Positions 1-7,758 of a stretch of DNA of 64,000 bases are shown piece after piece. The position numbers were made by a program, and so were the translations under genes. The DNA is from Pseudomonas viridiflava (GTDB taxonomy: Bacteria; Pseudomonadota; Gammaproteobacteria; Pseudomonadales; Pseudomonadaceae). The notes under the pieces were generated by a model. The model was given only the letters and a program-made list of their open reading frames with translations. It was not told where the DNA came from and did not search any database. The stretch spans positions 1-64,000 of the forward strand of contig NZ_UUOC01000050.1 in NCBI RefSeq assembly GCF_900590755.1, written 5' to 3'. How positions within the stretch are numbered: the stretch's first letter is position 1; every line of letters starts with the position of its first letter.

Positions 1-112
1 CGACCATAGAGCATTGGAACCACCTGATCCCATCCCGAACTCAGCAGTGAAACGATGCATCGCCGATGGTAGTGTGGGGTTTCCCCATGTGAGAGTAGGT
101 CATCGTCAAGAT
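1..112 (+). rRNA. rrf: 5S ribosomal RNA, 5' end cut by window edge
   Basis: The sequence matches Pseudomonas 5S rRNA throughout, including the GGAACCACCTGATCCCATCC block and the 3' strand TCATCGTCAAG, which would pair with the missing 5' TTGACGA. About the first seven bases lie outside the window. It is almost identical to the second copy at 218-335. It is presumably the 5S of an rRNA operon whose 16S and 23S lie to the left. Confidence 0.95.
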
Positions 113-122
113 TAAATTCCAG

Positions 123-157
123 AACCCCTGATCGCTTACGCCTTCAGGGGTTTTGTT
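123..157 (+). terminator. Intrinsic terminator after first 5S rRNA
   Basis: AACCCCTGA (123-131) pairs with TCAGGGGTT (144-152) and is followed by a T-rich tail (TTGTTTT). It lies between the two 5S genes, so read-through of this hairpin would be needed if both are made from one transcript. Confidence 0.8.
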
Positions 158-217
158 TTAGTAGAAGCCATAGAATTTAGTTGGAGCGTTACTCAGGTAA
201 CGAGCTGACAACCGAAT

Positions 218-335
218 TTCTTGACGACCATAGAGCATTGGAACCACCTGATCCCATCCCGAACTCAGCAGTGAAACGATGCATCGCCGATGGTAGTGTG
301 GGGTTTCCCCATGTGAGAGTAGGTCATCGTCAAGA
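218..335 (+). rRNA. rrf: 5S ribosomal RNA, second tandem copy
   Basis: Complete 5S gene. The 5' strand CTTGACGA near 220 pairs with TCGTCAAG ending near 334, and the interior is the same as copy one. Tandem 5S genes at the end of one rRNA operon are known in several pseudomonads. Ends are set by the terminal helix and may be off by a few bases. Confidence 0.95.
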
Positions 336-344
336 TTGAATCCC

Positions 345-385
345 AAAGCCCCCGATCGCTAACTCGATCGGGGGCTTTGTTTTTC
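345..385 (+). terminator. Intrinsic terminator ending the rRNA operon
   Basis: AAAGCCCCCGATCG and CGATCGGGGGCTTT form a 14-bp stem with a short loop, followed by GTTTTTC. This is a strong Rho-independent terminator for the rRNA transcript. Confidence 0.9.
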
Positions 386-408
386 TGCACGAAAAATCCT
401 GGCGATGG

Positions 409-484
409 TGTGGGACTGGCTATAGCCGGAAAGAGACCAGCACTTTCAAGAACAGTAACTCCGTCAGCAGACTAGCCGGTCCCA
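409..484. repeat. Degenerate REP-type inverted repeat
   Basis: GTGGGACTGGCTATAGCCGG at the left and AGCCGGTCCCA at the right are decayed forms of the GTGGGACCGGCTTTAGCCGG palindrome found intact at 10999-11087, 46199-46290 and 61950-62039. It fills the gap between the rRNA operon and the 3' end of mgoD. Confidence 0.6.
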
Positions 485-509
485 GGTCGGCAATCAGGGC
501 AGTTAAACA

Positions 510-986
510 TCAGCTGAACAGATTGCGCACATTGTTCATCGCATCATCCGCAAACCCCTGAAGAAACGCCTCGAACGCAGGCCACGTCTCCGGTCCTCCA
601 CCAGAGGGCTCCGCGACAATGGTCCAAGTCGCGACGCATTGCTGTTCGGCACACTCTTGCACAGTCATTGCCGCCCACAGGTTGCCGACACTCAGACTGG
701 TGTAGATCAACGACCACGTCATAGACATTTCCCGATCATCACGGGAGTTGAGCTGTTCAATCACCACGTTCCCATCTTTGAACAGCTTCTTGCGTACGCT
801 GCGCACCCCGGTACCGGTGACTTCACAGTGCGCCAGCGCAGGGATGAAGGCTGGGAAGCCAGCAAAATTCCCGACAACACCCCATACACTTCGAGCATCG
901 CTGGCAATCTCAACTGCAGAGACCACTCGGCAGCTCTCGGGATTTTTAATCAGGGTGTCGGGTTGGAGCATCTTTATGGAAGTCAT
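510..986 (-). CDS. mgoD: SRPBCC (polyketide cyclase-like) protein of the mgo/pvf operon
   Basis: 158-residue protein of the START/Bet v1 (SRPBCC) fold: an N-terminal strand with the VEIASDARSVWGVVGNFAGF helix-grip start, then a series of strands and a long C-terminal helix. It is the last gene of the four-gene operon and starts 24 bases after mgoA stops, with AGGAGA just upstream of the ATG. Its size and position match MgoD of P. syringae and PvfD of P. entomophila. There, the operon makes leudiazen-type signals or pyrazine N-oxides; the reaction of this member is not settled, and a role in shaping or transporting an intermediate is inference. Confidence 0.88.
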   Translation of the reverse strand: MTSIKMLQPDTLIKNPESCRVVSAVEIASDARSVWGVVGNFAGFPAFIPALAHCEVTGTGVRSVRKKLFKDGNVVIEQLNSRDDREMSMTWSLIYTSLSVGNLWAAMTVQECAEQQCVATWTIVAEPSGGGPETWPAFEAFLQGFADDAMNNVRNLFS

Positions 987-1010
987 GTCATTTCTCCTCG
1001 GATTGTTCTC

Positions 1011-4000
1011 TCAGATAAAATCAATTTCTTTCAGATACGAGCAGCCCTTGCTTAGCAAAGCCTGACTCTTTTTCGGATAGCGCTCGCCCATGCGCCGGAC
1101 ACCATCCAAGGCATTTCGGTATTCGATTTTCGATATGTCGCCGATGTCCTCCTGAAATCCGTCCAGATAGAAACCGAGCACCCCGAACAACGCATTTTGT
1201 TTGTCGACACGCTCCAGCTGTTTTTGCCAATCAGTAATGCTGACCAGTTCGAACGCCCTGCCAGTTTCACGGAACGAGTCCACGTAACTTGCCCAGCTCA
1301 GCGGCTGGGGGTTATGCAGATTGAACACCGCATGAGTGGCCTCGAAACGACCCGCATGAAACGCGATGAAACGCGCCAGAAAGTCCACCGGCATAAGATC
1401 AAAGTTCATTGCGAACTCCGGGACCTGGCCCAGCTGAATTGAGCCCTTGAGCATCAGCATCAACCGGTTTTTGTGATGCTGACAAACCCCCGTCACACTA
1501 TTGAAGCTGATGTTTCCGGGTCGATAGATATTGACCTGCACACCCAACTCCACGGCGCGGCGAAGAATGCGCTCTGCGACCCATTTGGTCAGGTTGTAGC
1601 CATTTTTTATGTAGATCGGAGGCGTCGCCGCAGCTGCCTGTTCAAGAACTACGCCATTGACGTCTACGGCGCTTGAGGCAGAGAGGGTCGAGACGAAGTT
1701 GAATATCTTCTTGCGGCGCCCTTCACACAGACGCAGGCACTCGAAGATAGGCGCGACGTTATCACGAGCCAGTGTTTCGTAGTCCTGAACATGATTCACA
1801 TTGGCGGCGTTATGCACCAGGGCGCCGAACTCCACGTCCAGGCGCTGATAAACCTCATCACTCAGCCCTAAACGAGGCTGGCTGATATCGGCCGGATAGA
1901 CACTCACTCGACTCAGATCCAGATGCTCCAGCCGGTTCTCACTGAGGGACGCGTTGAAACGCTCCTCAGCCGTTTGCCTGCCGTTTCCACGGATAAGGCA
2001 GGCCACTTCGGTGGCCCCCATCCCCAGCAACGCTTCGACGATATGGACACCCAGAAAACCGTTGGCTCCGGTGACAATGACCTTGCTGACGTCCCCCAAC
2101 AGGCTGTCCGGCAAGACTTTCAGAGCAAGCTCACTACGGGCATCCATCAACGCTTGCGGGCTGACACAGCTGCCAACGCCTGTCTCGTCGATCAGATTCG
2201 CCAGCGTCAACACGGTGGGTGCTTCTATGAAGCGATTGATAGGGATGCTGCGACCAAACCGTTCGCGCACACCCAGCAGCATTTGCGAAAGCAGGATGGA
2301 GTGACCGCCAAGATTGAAAAAACTCTCGTCAGTTGAAATATCGGCGGCCGGGATTTCCAGCAGCTCAGCCCATAGCTCAAGCAGTTGCTGCTCTCTTTCA
2401 GTTTCCGGCAAACGACATGCTTTTTCACTGACCACACTAATTGGCATGCCGAGCAATGCGTTCCGATCAACCTTACCGTTACTGGCGAAAGGCATCACCT
2501 GCAGCAAGGTATACGCGACCGGGCGCATATATTCGGGCAACAGGCCCTCGACGTATGCGCGGAACACCTGACTTGGTGCACCAGCATAAGAATCAGTAGG
2601 CTGCGCCACGAACGCGAGGATTCGATGCTGCGCATCGATCACCACAGCGACTTGCCGATACAGATGACTGCTGCGCAGGCAATGCTCAATCTCTTCCGGC
2701 TCGACCCGAAAACCGCGAATCTTCACCTGATTGTCACGCCGCCCGCACAGCTCGATCCCGCCTTGGGTCCACTTGCCGATATCGCCGCTTCGATAAGCAC
2801 GCACCTGTTCTGCGCCGCCAAGCCTGAGTTGCACATAACGCTCGGCGCTCAGCGCTGGATTGTTCAGGTAACCGAGCCCGACACCAGGCCCAACGATGTA
2901 CAGCTCTCCCGGCGTGTTCTGCGGAACCGGCTTTAGCTGTTCATCAAGGATCAGCACCTGGCTATTGGCAATCGGGCAGCCCAGATTGCGGTTGCTGCTG
3001 TCGACCTGGAACTGTCCCGCCGTTATCAGCACCGTGGCTTCGGTAGGGCCATAGAGGTTATGAAAGCGACAAGTCTCAGCCAGTCGAGCGATCACATCTG
3101 GCTCACAGACGTCACCACCGGTCATCAAGTGCTTAAGCCCCAGCGGGTCATCAATCGGCAGAATGCTCAGCAGGGCCGGTGGCAGAAAGGCGTGGCTGAT
3201 GCCCTGACGAATCAACTCCACAAGCAACAACGGATCGCGTCGCTGGTCTTCATTGGCGACCACCAACTCGGCACCGGCGAGCAATGTCGGGAAGATATCA
3301 ATCACTGACGAATCAAAACTCAAGGTAGAAAACTGCAGCACCCGGCTATTCTCCGAGAGCTCTGCATACTCGGCATACCACGCCGTGAAGTGGCTGAGAT
3401 TGCGCTGGCTGAGCAGTACGCCTTTGGGTTGTCCGGTAGTGCCCGAGGTATAAAGCGCCATGCAGGGTGCGTCGCTTTCCACTGCTGTGCGCAACAGGCT
3501 CTGGTCTGACAGGCGCAGATCAATACGACTGATGTCCAGTGCCGGGAATTCAGCGCTTGCCAGGGGATGTGATCCGTCGTGCAGCAGTACGATCGCCCCT
3601 GAGTTCTCCAGAATGTATTGTTGCCGCTGTAGAGGTTGGCTTGGGTCCAGCGGCAGATAAGTCGCGCCGCAGCCCATGATCGCCAGAATCCCCGCAAACA
3701 GCACAGCAGATTTGGGCATGCAGATCCCGATGACTGTCGGCGAGTCTGGCTCGCGTTCGGCTATCAACGGCAGCAGCCAATGCTGGATAGCCACGCTGTG
3801 CGCATAGAGCTCGTGGTAGCTGATGTGTTGATCACCGAAGGTCAACGCAATGCGGTCGCCATGTTTGCGCACGCTTTCATCCAGACGGACTATCAACGGC
3901 ACCTGCGCCGTTTCGAGCAACTTCGGGTGTGCGGTGTTATTGAGGCGATGCTCGAACAGTAGGCGGTCGATAGACTGCAAATCGCAGTGCTTTTCGCTTT

Positions 4001-4445
4001 GCGGCGGATCGACCGTGGGAGCCAAGGCCAGATAGGCCAGGTCCCGGGATGCGCGGCTGACCTGCAATGCAGCCATGTCGACAATTGCGCTCATTGCGGT
4101 GTCGTGCAGCATGCGGCCATTACCTGAAGGTTCATCAGGCAGCACCTGACGAGCGATCAGGCGCTGCGCCTTCATGGAGCCGTGCCAGCAAAGCAGCTCC
4201 AGGCAGGGCAAGTCATGCTCCGCTCGGGCACCCATACCCACCCGCAACGCCAGCCGGTCATGGGCCGACGCTGTTATCTCCAACGTACCGTCATCAATCA
4301 GCAGCGCAGTTTTACTGAGCGCGAAGCCGTCGAGCTCCATTTGATCAGTCAGCCGTTGTAAGTGATGGCCATGGTTTTGCAGTTCGACGGCCAATTCACT
4401 CAGGGTCAGGCTGTGACCGATGAGCGCAATCTCCAGTAGTCTCAT
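1011..4445 (-). CDS. mgoA: Single-module NRPS with terminal thioester reductase (A-T-R)
   Basis: 1144 residues. About 190 N-terminal residues are of no family I recognise. The adenylation domain spans about 190-665, with core motifs YTSGTTGQPKG (about 332), LYGPTEAT (about 464), YRSGD (about 551) and NGKVDR (about 656). The carrier domain has GGHS, with the phosphopantetheine Ser near 716. A Rossmann-type reductase domain follows, with GANGFLG near 793 and YNLTK near 950. There is no condensation or thioesterase domain, so an amino acid would be loaded and released reductively as an aldehyde. This is the architecture of MgoA/PvfC/HamD. The ATG overlaps the mgoC stop by four bases (ATGA). Known family role: loads Leu or Val for diazeniumdiolate or pyrazine N-oxide synthesis. 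Confidence 0.93.
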   Translation of the reverse strand: MRLLEIALIGHSLTLSELAVELQNHGHHLQRLTDQMELDGFALSKTALLIDDGTLEITASAHDRLALRVGMGARAEHDLPCLELLCWHGSMKAQRLIARQVLPDEPSGNGRMLHDTAMSAIVDMAALQVSRASRDLAYLALAPTVDPPQSEKHCDLQSIDRLLFEHRLNNTAHPKLLETAQVPLIVRLDESVRKHGDRIALTFGDQHISYHELYAHSVAIQHWLLPLIAEREPDSPTVIGICMPKSAVLFAGILAIMGCGATYLPLDPSQPLQRQQYILENSGAIVLLHDGSHPLASAEFPALDISRIDLRLSDQSLLRTAVESDAPCMALYTSGTTGQPKGVLLSQRNLSHFTAWYAEYAELSENSRVLQFSTLSFDSSVIDIFPTLLAGAELVVANEDQRRDPLLLVELIRQGISHAFLPPALLSILPIDDPLGLKHLMTGGDVCEPDVIARLAETCRFHNLYGPTEATVLITAGQFQVDSSNRNLGCPIANSQVLILDEQLKPVPQNTPGELYIVGPGVGLGYLNNPALSAERYVQLRLGGAEQVRAYRSGDIGKWTQGGIELCGRRDNQVKIRGFRVEPEEIEHCLRSSHLYRQVAVVIDAQHRILAFVAQPTDSYAGAPSQVFRAYVEGLLPEYMRPVAYTLLQVMPFASNGKVDRNALLGMPISVVSEKACRLPETEREQQLLELWAELLEIPAADISTDESFFNLGGHSILLSQMLLGVRERFGRSIPINRFIEAPTVLTLANLIDETGVGSCVSPQALMDARSELALKVLPDSLLGDVSKVIVTGANGFLGVHIVEALLGMGATEVACLIRGNGRQTAEERFNASLSENRLEHLDLSRVSVYPADISQPRLGLSDEVYQRLDVEFGALVHNAANVNHVQDYETLARDNVAPIFECLRLCEGRRKKIFNFVSTLSASSAVDVNGVVLEQAAAATPPIYIKNGYNLTKWVAERILRRAVELGVQVNIYRPGNISFNSVTGVCQHHKNRLMLMLKGSIQLGQVPEFAMNFDLMPVDFLARFIAFHAGRFEATHAVFNLHNPQPLSWASYVDSFRETGRAFELVSITDWQKQLERVDKQNALFGVLGFYLDGFQEDIGDISKIEYRNALDGVRRMGERYPKKSQALLSKGCSYLKEIDFI

Positions 4446-5389
4446 GGCCGTGCCCTCTGTATTGGCAGATAGCTGGCCATCGCGGTTTGCACGCAGGGCG
4501 AGTCGAGCATTGAGCTGGTTTTGAAGAAGCGCACAATGTTGCCGATCAGCGGGTGATGGTGGTTGATCGGGAAGCTGACTGCGCGGGTTTCATCCTTGAG
4601 GGCCTGTTTGATCGAAGGCGATGTGTGGAGGTGTTCGATCAAGGTGAAGTCGAAGTGGGTCTGAATCTCATTGGTCAAATAGTGAGCAATGAATATCGGC
4701 ATGATATCCGCGATGCATTGGCGATCCTCCTCTGGTGCGCTGTGCCAGTAGATGCACACCAACCGGGCCCAGAAGCTGGAGTGGCGACCTTCGTCCAGCA
4801 GGTGGTCGGCCATCAGCCCCTTGATGGATTGTTTGACCGAATCATCTTTGGCAAAGGCGGCGACATCGTTGGTCACGGTGTTCTCGGCGATGGCGACGCA
4901 AATCAGTTCAACGGCGCTGCGCAAATGCTCCGGCGCCAGCGCGAGCGCTACCGGGATGGCGCGGCTGAGCTCGATTTCCGTCGGCAGGCCAATGGGTTCG
5001 ATGCCTGTCAGGGCGATGGTTTGCTGCATGAAGTCCATGGCGACTAACGCGTGGTAGTCCTCATCGACCACCACTGTCATCGCGTCAAAACGACAGGCGA
5101 ACGGGAAGGGGATGGCGAACCTGTTCTTGGCAATGCTGCGCGCGGTCTTGTCGACGATTTCAGTCTCGAAGATCACCACATCGTTGATGAACTTGTAGAG
5201 GCTTTGCACCAATGCGTAATCGCGTAGATGTGGGCACTCGCGCGTGAAGGTTTCGCTCAACACCAAGGGTTGGCGGCTGAGCGGGTAAATGAGTTTGTCG
5301 TCATTTTCGACCATGCGCCGCGGCCGGGTGCGGATGGTGGCCCGGCCTTCCCAGGCATCGACGAACGACAGATATTCTTCGGCTTTCAT
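4442..5389 (-). CDS. mgoC: AurF-like diiron N-oxygenase
   Basis: 315 residues, resembling the p-aminobenzoate N-oxygenase AurF family. Likely diiron ligands are spread as in that family: Glu in FETEIV (about 75-77), DEDYH (about 109-113), Glu in AEN (about 169), and DEGRH (about 199-203). In the PvfB/MgoC/HamC group this enzyme oxidises the amine nitrogen of the carrier-bound or released amino acid. It sits 18 bases after mgoB and overlaps mgoA by four bases, so translation is probably coupled. Confidence 0.9.
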   Translation of the reverse strand: MKAEEYLSFVDAWEGRATIRTRPRRMVENDDKLIYPLSRQPLVLSETFTRECPHLRDYALVQSLYKFINDVVIFETEIVDKTARSIAKNRFAIPFPFACRFDAMTVVVDEDYHALVAMDFMQQTIALTGIEPIGLPTEIELSRAIPVALALAPEHLRSAVELICVAIAENTVTNDVAAFAKDDSVKQSIKGLMADHLLDEGRHSSFWARLVCIYWHSAPEEDRQCIADIMPIFIAHYLTNEIQTHFDFTLIEHLHTSPSIKQALKDETRAVSFPINHHHPLIGNIVRFFKTSSMLDSPCVQTAMASYLPIQRARP

Positions 5390-5407
5390 GAGGGCTTCCT
5401 TGTCGGT

Positions 5408-6214
5408 TCACAGGCCGGCAATCGGGGTTGATCGGGCGTCGCGCGCAAGTTTGTGTGAAGGGCCACGCATGCTGATGCGAAGCTTGTCCCACAAGGTTAT
5501 GCGGCTCTCGACGGCGGCAATGGCAGCCTGGCGAGCCTCCTGCGCTCGTTGTTCGTCACCCGCAATCAGCCGGGCAAGAAGTTGTTCGGCGGCGGGTCCG
5601 TGTTCGTCGGCATCGACGTCGATATGGCGCTGCAGGTAATAGCGGAAGGTGGGGGCCTGGTCGATGGTGATGCCCCAGTCATCAAGGATGCGTTGGAACA
5701 TCAGCGGGATAACACTTTCGCGACCATGTAAAAAAGCTGCGGCCACGCAGTGCGCTGGGGCATTGAGTGCAATATCGAGCGTGTGACTGACGAATCCGTA
5801 CGCAGCTTCACCCGCATTCACGCTCTTGAGGGCTACTGTGTGGTGCATACCTTGTGCCTGAAGCGCAACGAAGTGCTCTACTTGAGCGGTGCTGGCTCCA
5901 ATCTCCCGCATGGCATCCAGATACAGTTCGAAATGGCTGTAGTGGCCTTCGTCCAACTTCTCGTCGGACTCCTCCCCCAGCACGATTTCGTTAATCAGCC
6001 GCGCCGCGTCGGCGTCCTTGGGGGGTAGCCAGGGCAGTTGGGTGCAGGTCAACTCTTGTTGCAGACGCTTGGTCAGCGACATGAAATCCCAGACGGCAAA
6101 TACATGGGTTTCCATAAACCGTTTGAGCACCTCCAGCGTATCAATCTCCGCGAAGAGGGGATGGCTTCCAAGTTCGGCCTTCTTACGTAGTAATAATGAA
6201 TTCTGGTAACACAT
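5408..6214 (-). CDS. mgoB: Heme-oxygenase-like (DUF3050) oxidase, first gene of mgo operon
   Basis: 268 residues of the DUF3050 family, a heme-oxygenase-like fold now grouped with diiron oxidases. Candidate metal-ligand helices carry METHVFAVWDFMS (about 34-46), EIVLGEESDE with HYSHFE (about 76-96), HGRES (about 163) and HIDVDADEH (about 192-200). It is the operon's first gene. The ATG at 6214 is preceded by GAGGGATCGAC, so the ribosome site contains a GGA that could also be an RsmA/E target. Homologues are MgoB, PvfA and HamA of signal clusters; the exact oxidation is not known to me. Confidence 0.88.
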   Translation of the reverse strand: MCYQNSLLLRKKAELGSHPLFAEIDTLEVLKRFMETHVFAVWDFMSLTKRLQQELTCTQLPWLPPKDADAARLINEIVLGEESDEKLDEGHYSHFELYLDAMREIGASTAQVEHFVALQAQGMHHTVALKSVNAGEAAYGFVSHTLDIALNAPAHCVAAAFLHGRESVIPLMFQRILDDWGITIDQAPTFRYYLQRHIDVDADEHGPAAEQLLARLIAGDEQRAQEARQAAIAAVESRITLWDKLRISMRGPSHKLARDARSTPIAGL

Positions 6215-6250
6215 GTCGATCCCTCGGTTAAGTGTTTATATGTCGTAGGC

Positions 6251-6270
6251 AGTTTTATCCCGAATGCTGT
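6251..6270 (-). promoter_or_regulatory. Proximal mgo upstream box (copy a)
   Basis: On the minus strand this reads ACAGCATTCGGGATAAAACT. It differs at only two of 20 positions from the box at 6419-6438, which lies on the opposite strand. It ends 37 bases before the mgoB start codon and is followed by TATAAA with spacing typical of an activator site that overlaps a -35 element. A role in controlling mgo is inference. Confidence 0.5.
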
Positions 6271-6418
6271 GCATGCAGGGATTAAGTTAATACTCGTGTT
6301 CGCGTCAATAGTTTGCCAATGACCGCAGTGCAGGCGATAAGACATCGGTAGAGCGTTATTGGGCCCGGAGCAGCCAGTGCGCTAGCCCTGGAACAAGGCC
6401 CCATGCGCTAAGGGCGAT

Positions 6419-6438
6419 ACAGCACACGGGATAAAACT
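6419..6438 (+). promoter_or_regulatory. Distal mgo upstream box (copy b), inverted
   Basis: On the plus strand this reads ACAGCACACGGGATAAAACT, 18 of 20 identical to copy a and in the opposite orientation, 148 bases away. Downstream on the plus strand there is a weak -10-like TTATCT at 6454-6459. The copy could serve DNA looping, or a divergent transcript running toward the small frame at 6658. Confidence 0.5.
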
Positions 6439-6515
6439 TAGATCAGGTGCAAGTTATCTTGCAAACTATTTTTTTATTATTTTTAGTTTAAATAAATTCA
6501 AGTCGAGCGGGTTGG

Positions 6516-6541
6516 TATAAAACGTTGATTTAAGTTTTATA
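6516..6541. promoter_or_regulatory. Perfect inverted repeat TATAAAAC-N10-GTTTTATA
   Basis: Arms 6516-6523 and 6534-6541 are perfect over 8 bp. Each arm repeats the ATAAAAC core of the two mgo boxes, so the region carries four copies of this half-site. No T-run follows, so it looks more like an operator than a terminator. Confidence 0.4.
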
Positions 6542-6657
6542 GGGGTGTAAGCAACCCTTCCAACTGATTCAGTCGGAATTATAACTAATGAGCACATGCC
6601 GTGCTCAGCGTTGCTGTTGTAATGAATAATCAATGTTTTTATTTTTCAGGGGCGACC

Positions 6658-6720
6658 ATGGAAGTTAATTCCATTCACTTCTATTGCCCGTTCAAGAACT
6701 CCTTTTCTGCATGGTTATAA
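6658..6720 (+). CDS. Possible 20-residue leader or small peptide
   Basis: An ATG frame encodes MEVNSIHFYCPFKNSFSAWL. AGGGG lies seven bases upstream of the ATG, a good ribosome site. It is divergent from mgoB. I recognise no family, and 20 codons can arise by chance, so the call rests only on the ribosome site and the otherwise empty region. Confidence 0.22.
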   Translation: MEVNSIHFYCPFKNSFSAWL

Positions 6721-6956
6721 CTTTTCCTGTTAACTGGCGAATGGACGATTTTCCGACATCAGTTTTCATGCGCTGACGTTGTCAGGACGAGTTTGACTCA
6801 TTCACCTGGCAGGCTGGGCCTGCGTCAATAGGACAAACCGCGATAAAAAACGAGGAAAGGAAGTAAAAGCTGGAGGGCGAGGGTGGCTGTCCGAGCAGAG
6901 ATCCTGCTCGATCAGCCCATGCGAAGGCTCGATCTGAAAGGCCGAGCGAGGAGCTA

Positions 6957-7694
6957 TCAGAGGTTGTCGGTTTTTTTCCGCTTTGCAATGGCGGGTGCTG
7001 CGGTCGCCCGGCTATTCAGATAGCGAGTTACTGCCTGAACGCCCCGATTAAGGTGGATGACCAGAGCCTGGACGGTTTCTTCTACCTTTGCGGCTTTGGC
7101 GAGGTTCAACAGTCCCCAGTGGTCGTCCTGAGCCAGTTTGCCCAGGCCCATTAGCGCCAGATTGAAGCGCAGGAAGCGTTCTTCCTCGTTCAGCCCCAGT
7201 TCCACCAGAGCCATCAAACGCTTGTTGCCAGCCTTGGCATACAACGACATATGAAACTGACGGTTGAGTCTGCCCATCTCCGAGTAGTCGGTTTCTGCCT
7301 CCATTTTCTCGATGTACTGGCGAGCCTGCTCAAAATCGTCGTCATCCAGTAGCGGGATGGATTGACGCAAGGCTTCGGACTCAAGAACGATGCGCAAGGC
7401 GTAGGCTTCAACCGCGTCCTCGCCGATCAATGGCGCGACAACGGCACCTTTGTGCACCTCGACCTGCACCAACGACTGCGCTTCGAGTTGGCGTAATGCT
7501 TCGCGAGCCGGCATGCGACTGACACCGAACAGCGTGGCCAACTCCTGCTGGCGCAAAGGTGTTCCCGCAGGCAGGCGACCATCAAGAATCGCGGTGCGCA
7601 AGGTTTCCTCTATCACGAAGCGAGCCAAGTGGGCCGGAGGAGGTTCGCTTCCGACGATTGTGCTCAAGACACTCTGTTTACTAGTACTGCGCAT
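6957..7694 (-). CDS. GntR-family regulator, FCD subfamily
   Basis: 245 residues. The N-terminal winged helix is at about 25-90 (LRQQELATLFGVSRMPAREALRQLEAQSLV is typical of GntR helix 2-3). A helical FCD ligand domain follows, with the usual NRQFHMSLY metal/ligand segment near 144-152. FADR/FCD regulators normally sense small organic acids. It points toward mgo but is separated from it by 742 bp, so a regulatory link is only possible. The C-terminal tail is basic (KRKKTDNL). Confidence 0.85.
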   Translation of the reverse strand: MRSTSKQSVLSTIVGSEPPPAHLARFVIEETLRTAILDGRLPAGTPLRQQELATLFGVSRMPAREALRQLEAQSLVQVEVHKGAVVAPLIGEDAVEAYALRIVLESEALRQSIPLLDDDDFEQARQYIEKMEAETDYSEMGRLNRQFHMSLYAKAGNKRLMALVELGLNEEERFLRFNLALMGLGKLAQDDHWGLLNLAKAAKVEETVQALVIHLNRGVQAVTRYLNSRATAAPAIAKRKKTDNL

Positions 7695-7758
7695 AGCCTT
7701 TGTTCTTCATAAATATCGCCTGATTGAATCGAGGGGCACGAAGGTAGCAGCCAACGCC

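Larger units (their letters stand above)
6215..6956. other. 742-bp intergenic region upstream of mgoB
   Basis: This long AT-rich gap separates mgoB from the 3' end of a GntR-family gene. It contains two near-identical inverted boxes (6251-6270, 6419-6438), a perfect 8-bp inverted repeat (6516-6541), and a 20-codon reading frame with a good ribosome site (6658-6720). A possible minus-strand -10 (TATAAA, 6235-6240) lies about 17 bases from the GGGATA core of the proximal box, which would place that box at the -35 position. No larger gene was found. Confidence 0.6.

Noticed and set aside
158..346. 62-codon minus-strand frame over the second 5S rRNA
   Set aside because: It is antisense to a structural RNA and has no ribosome site.
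6782..6988. 68-codon minus-strand frame overlapping the end of the GntR gene
   Set aside because: No ribosome site, low-complexity Ser-rich product, and it overlaps a clear gene in another frame.
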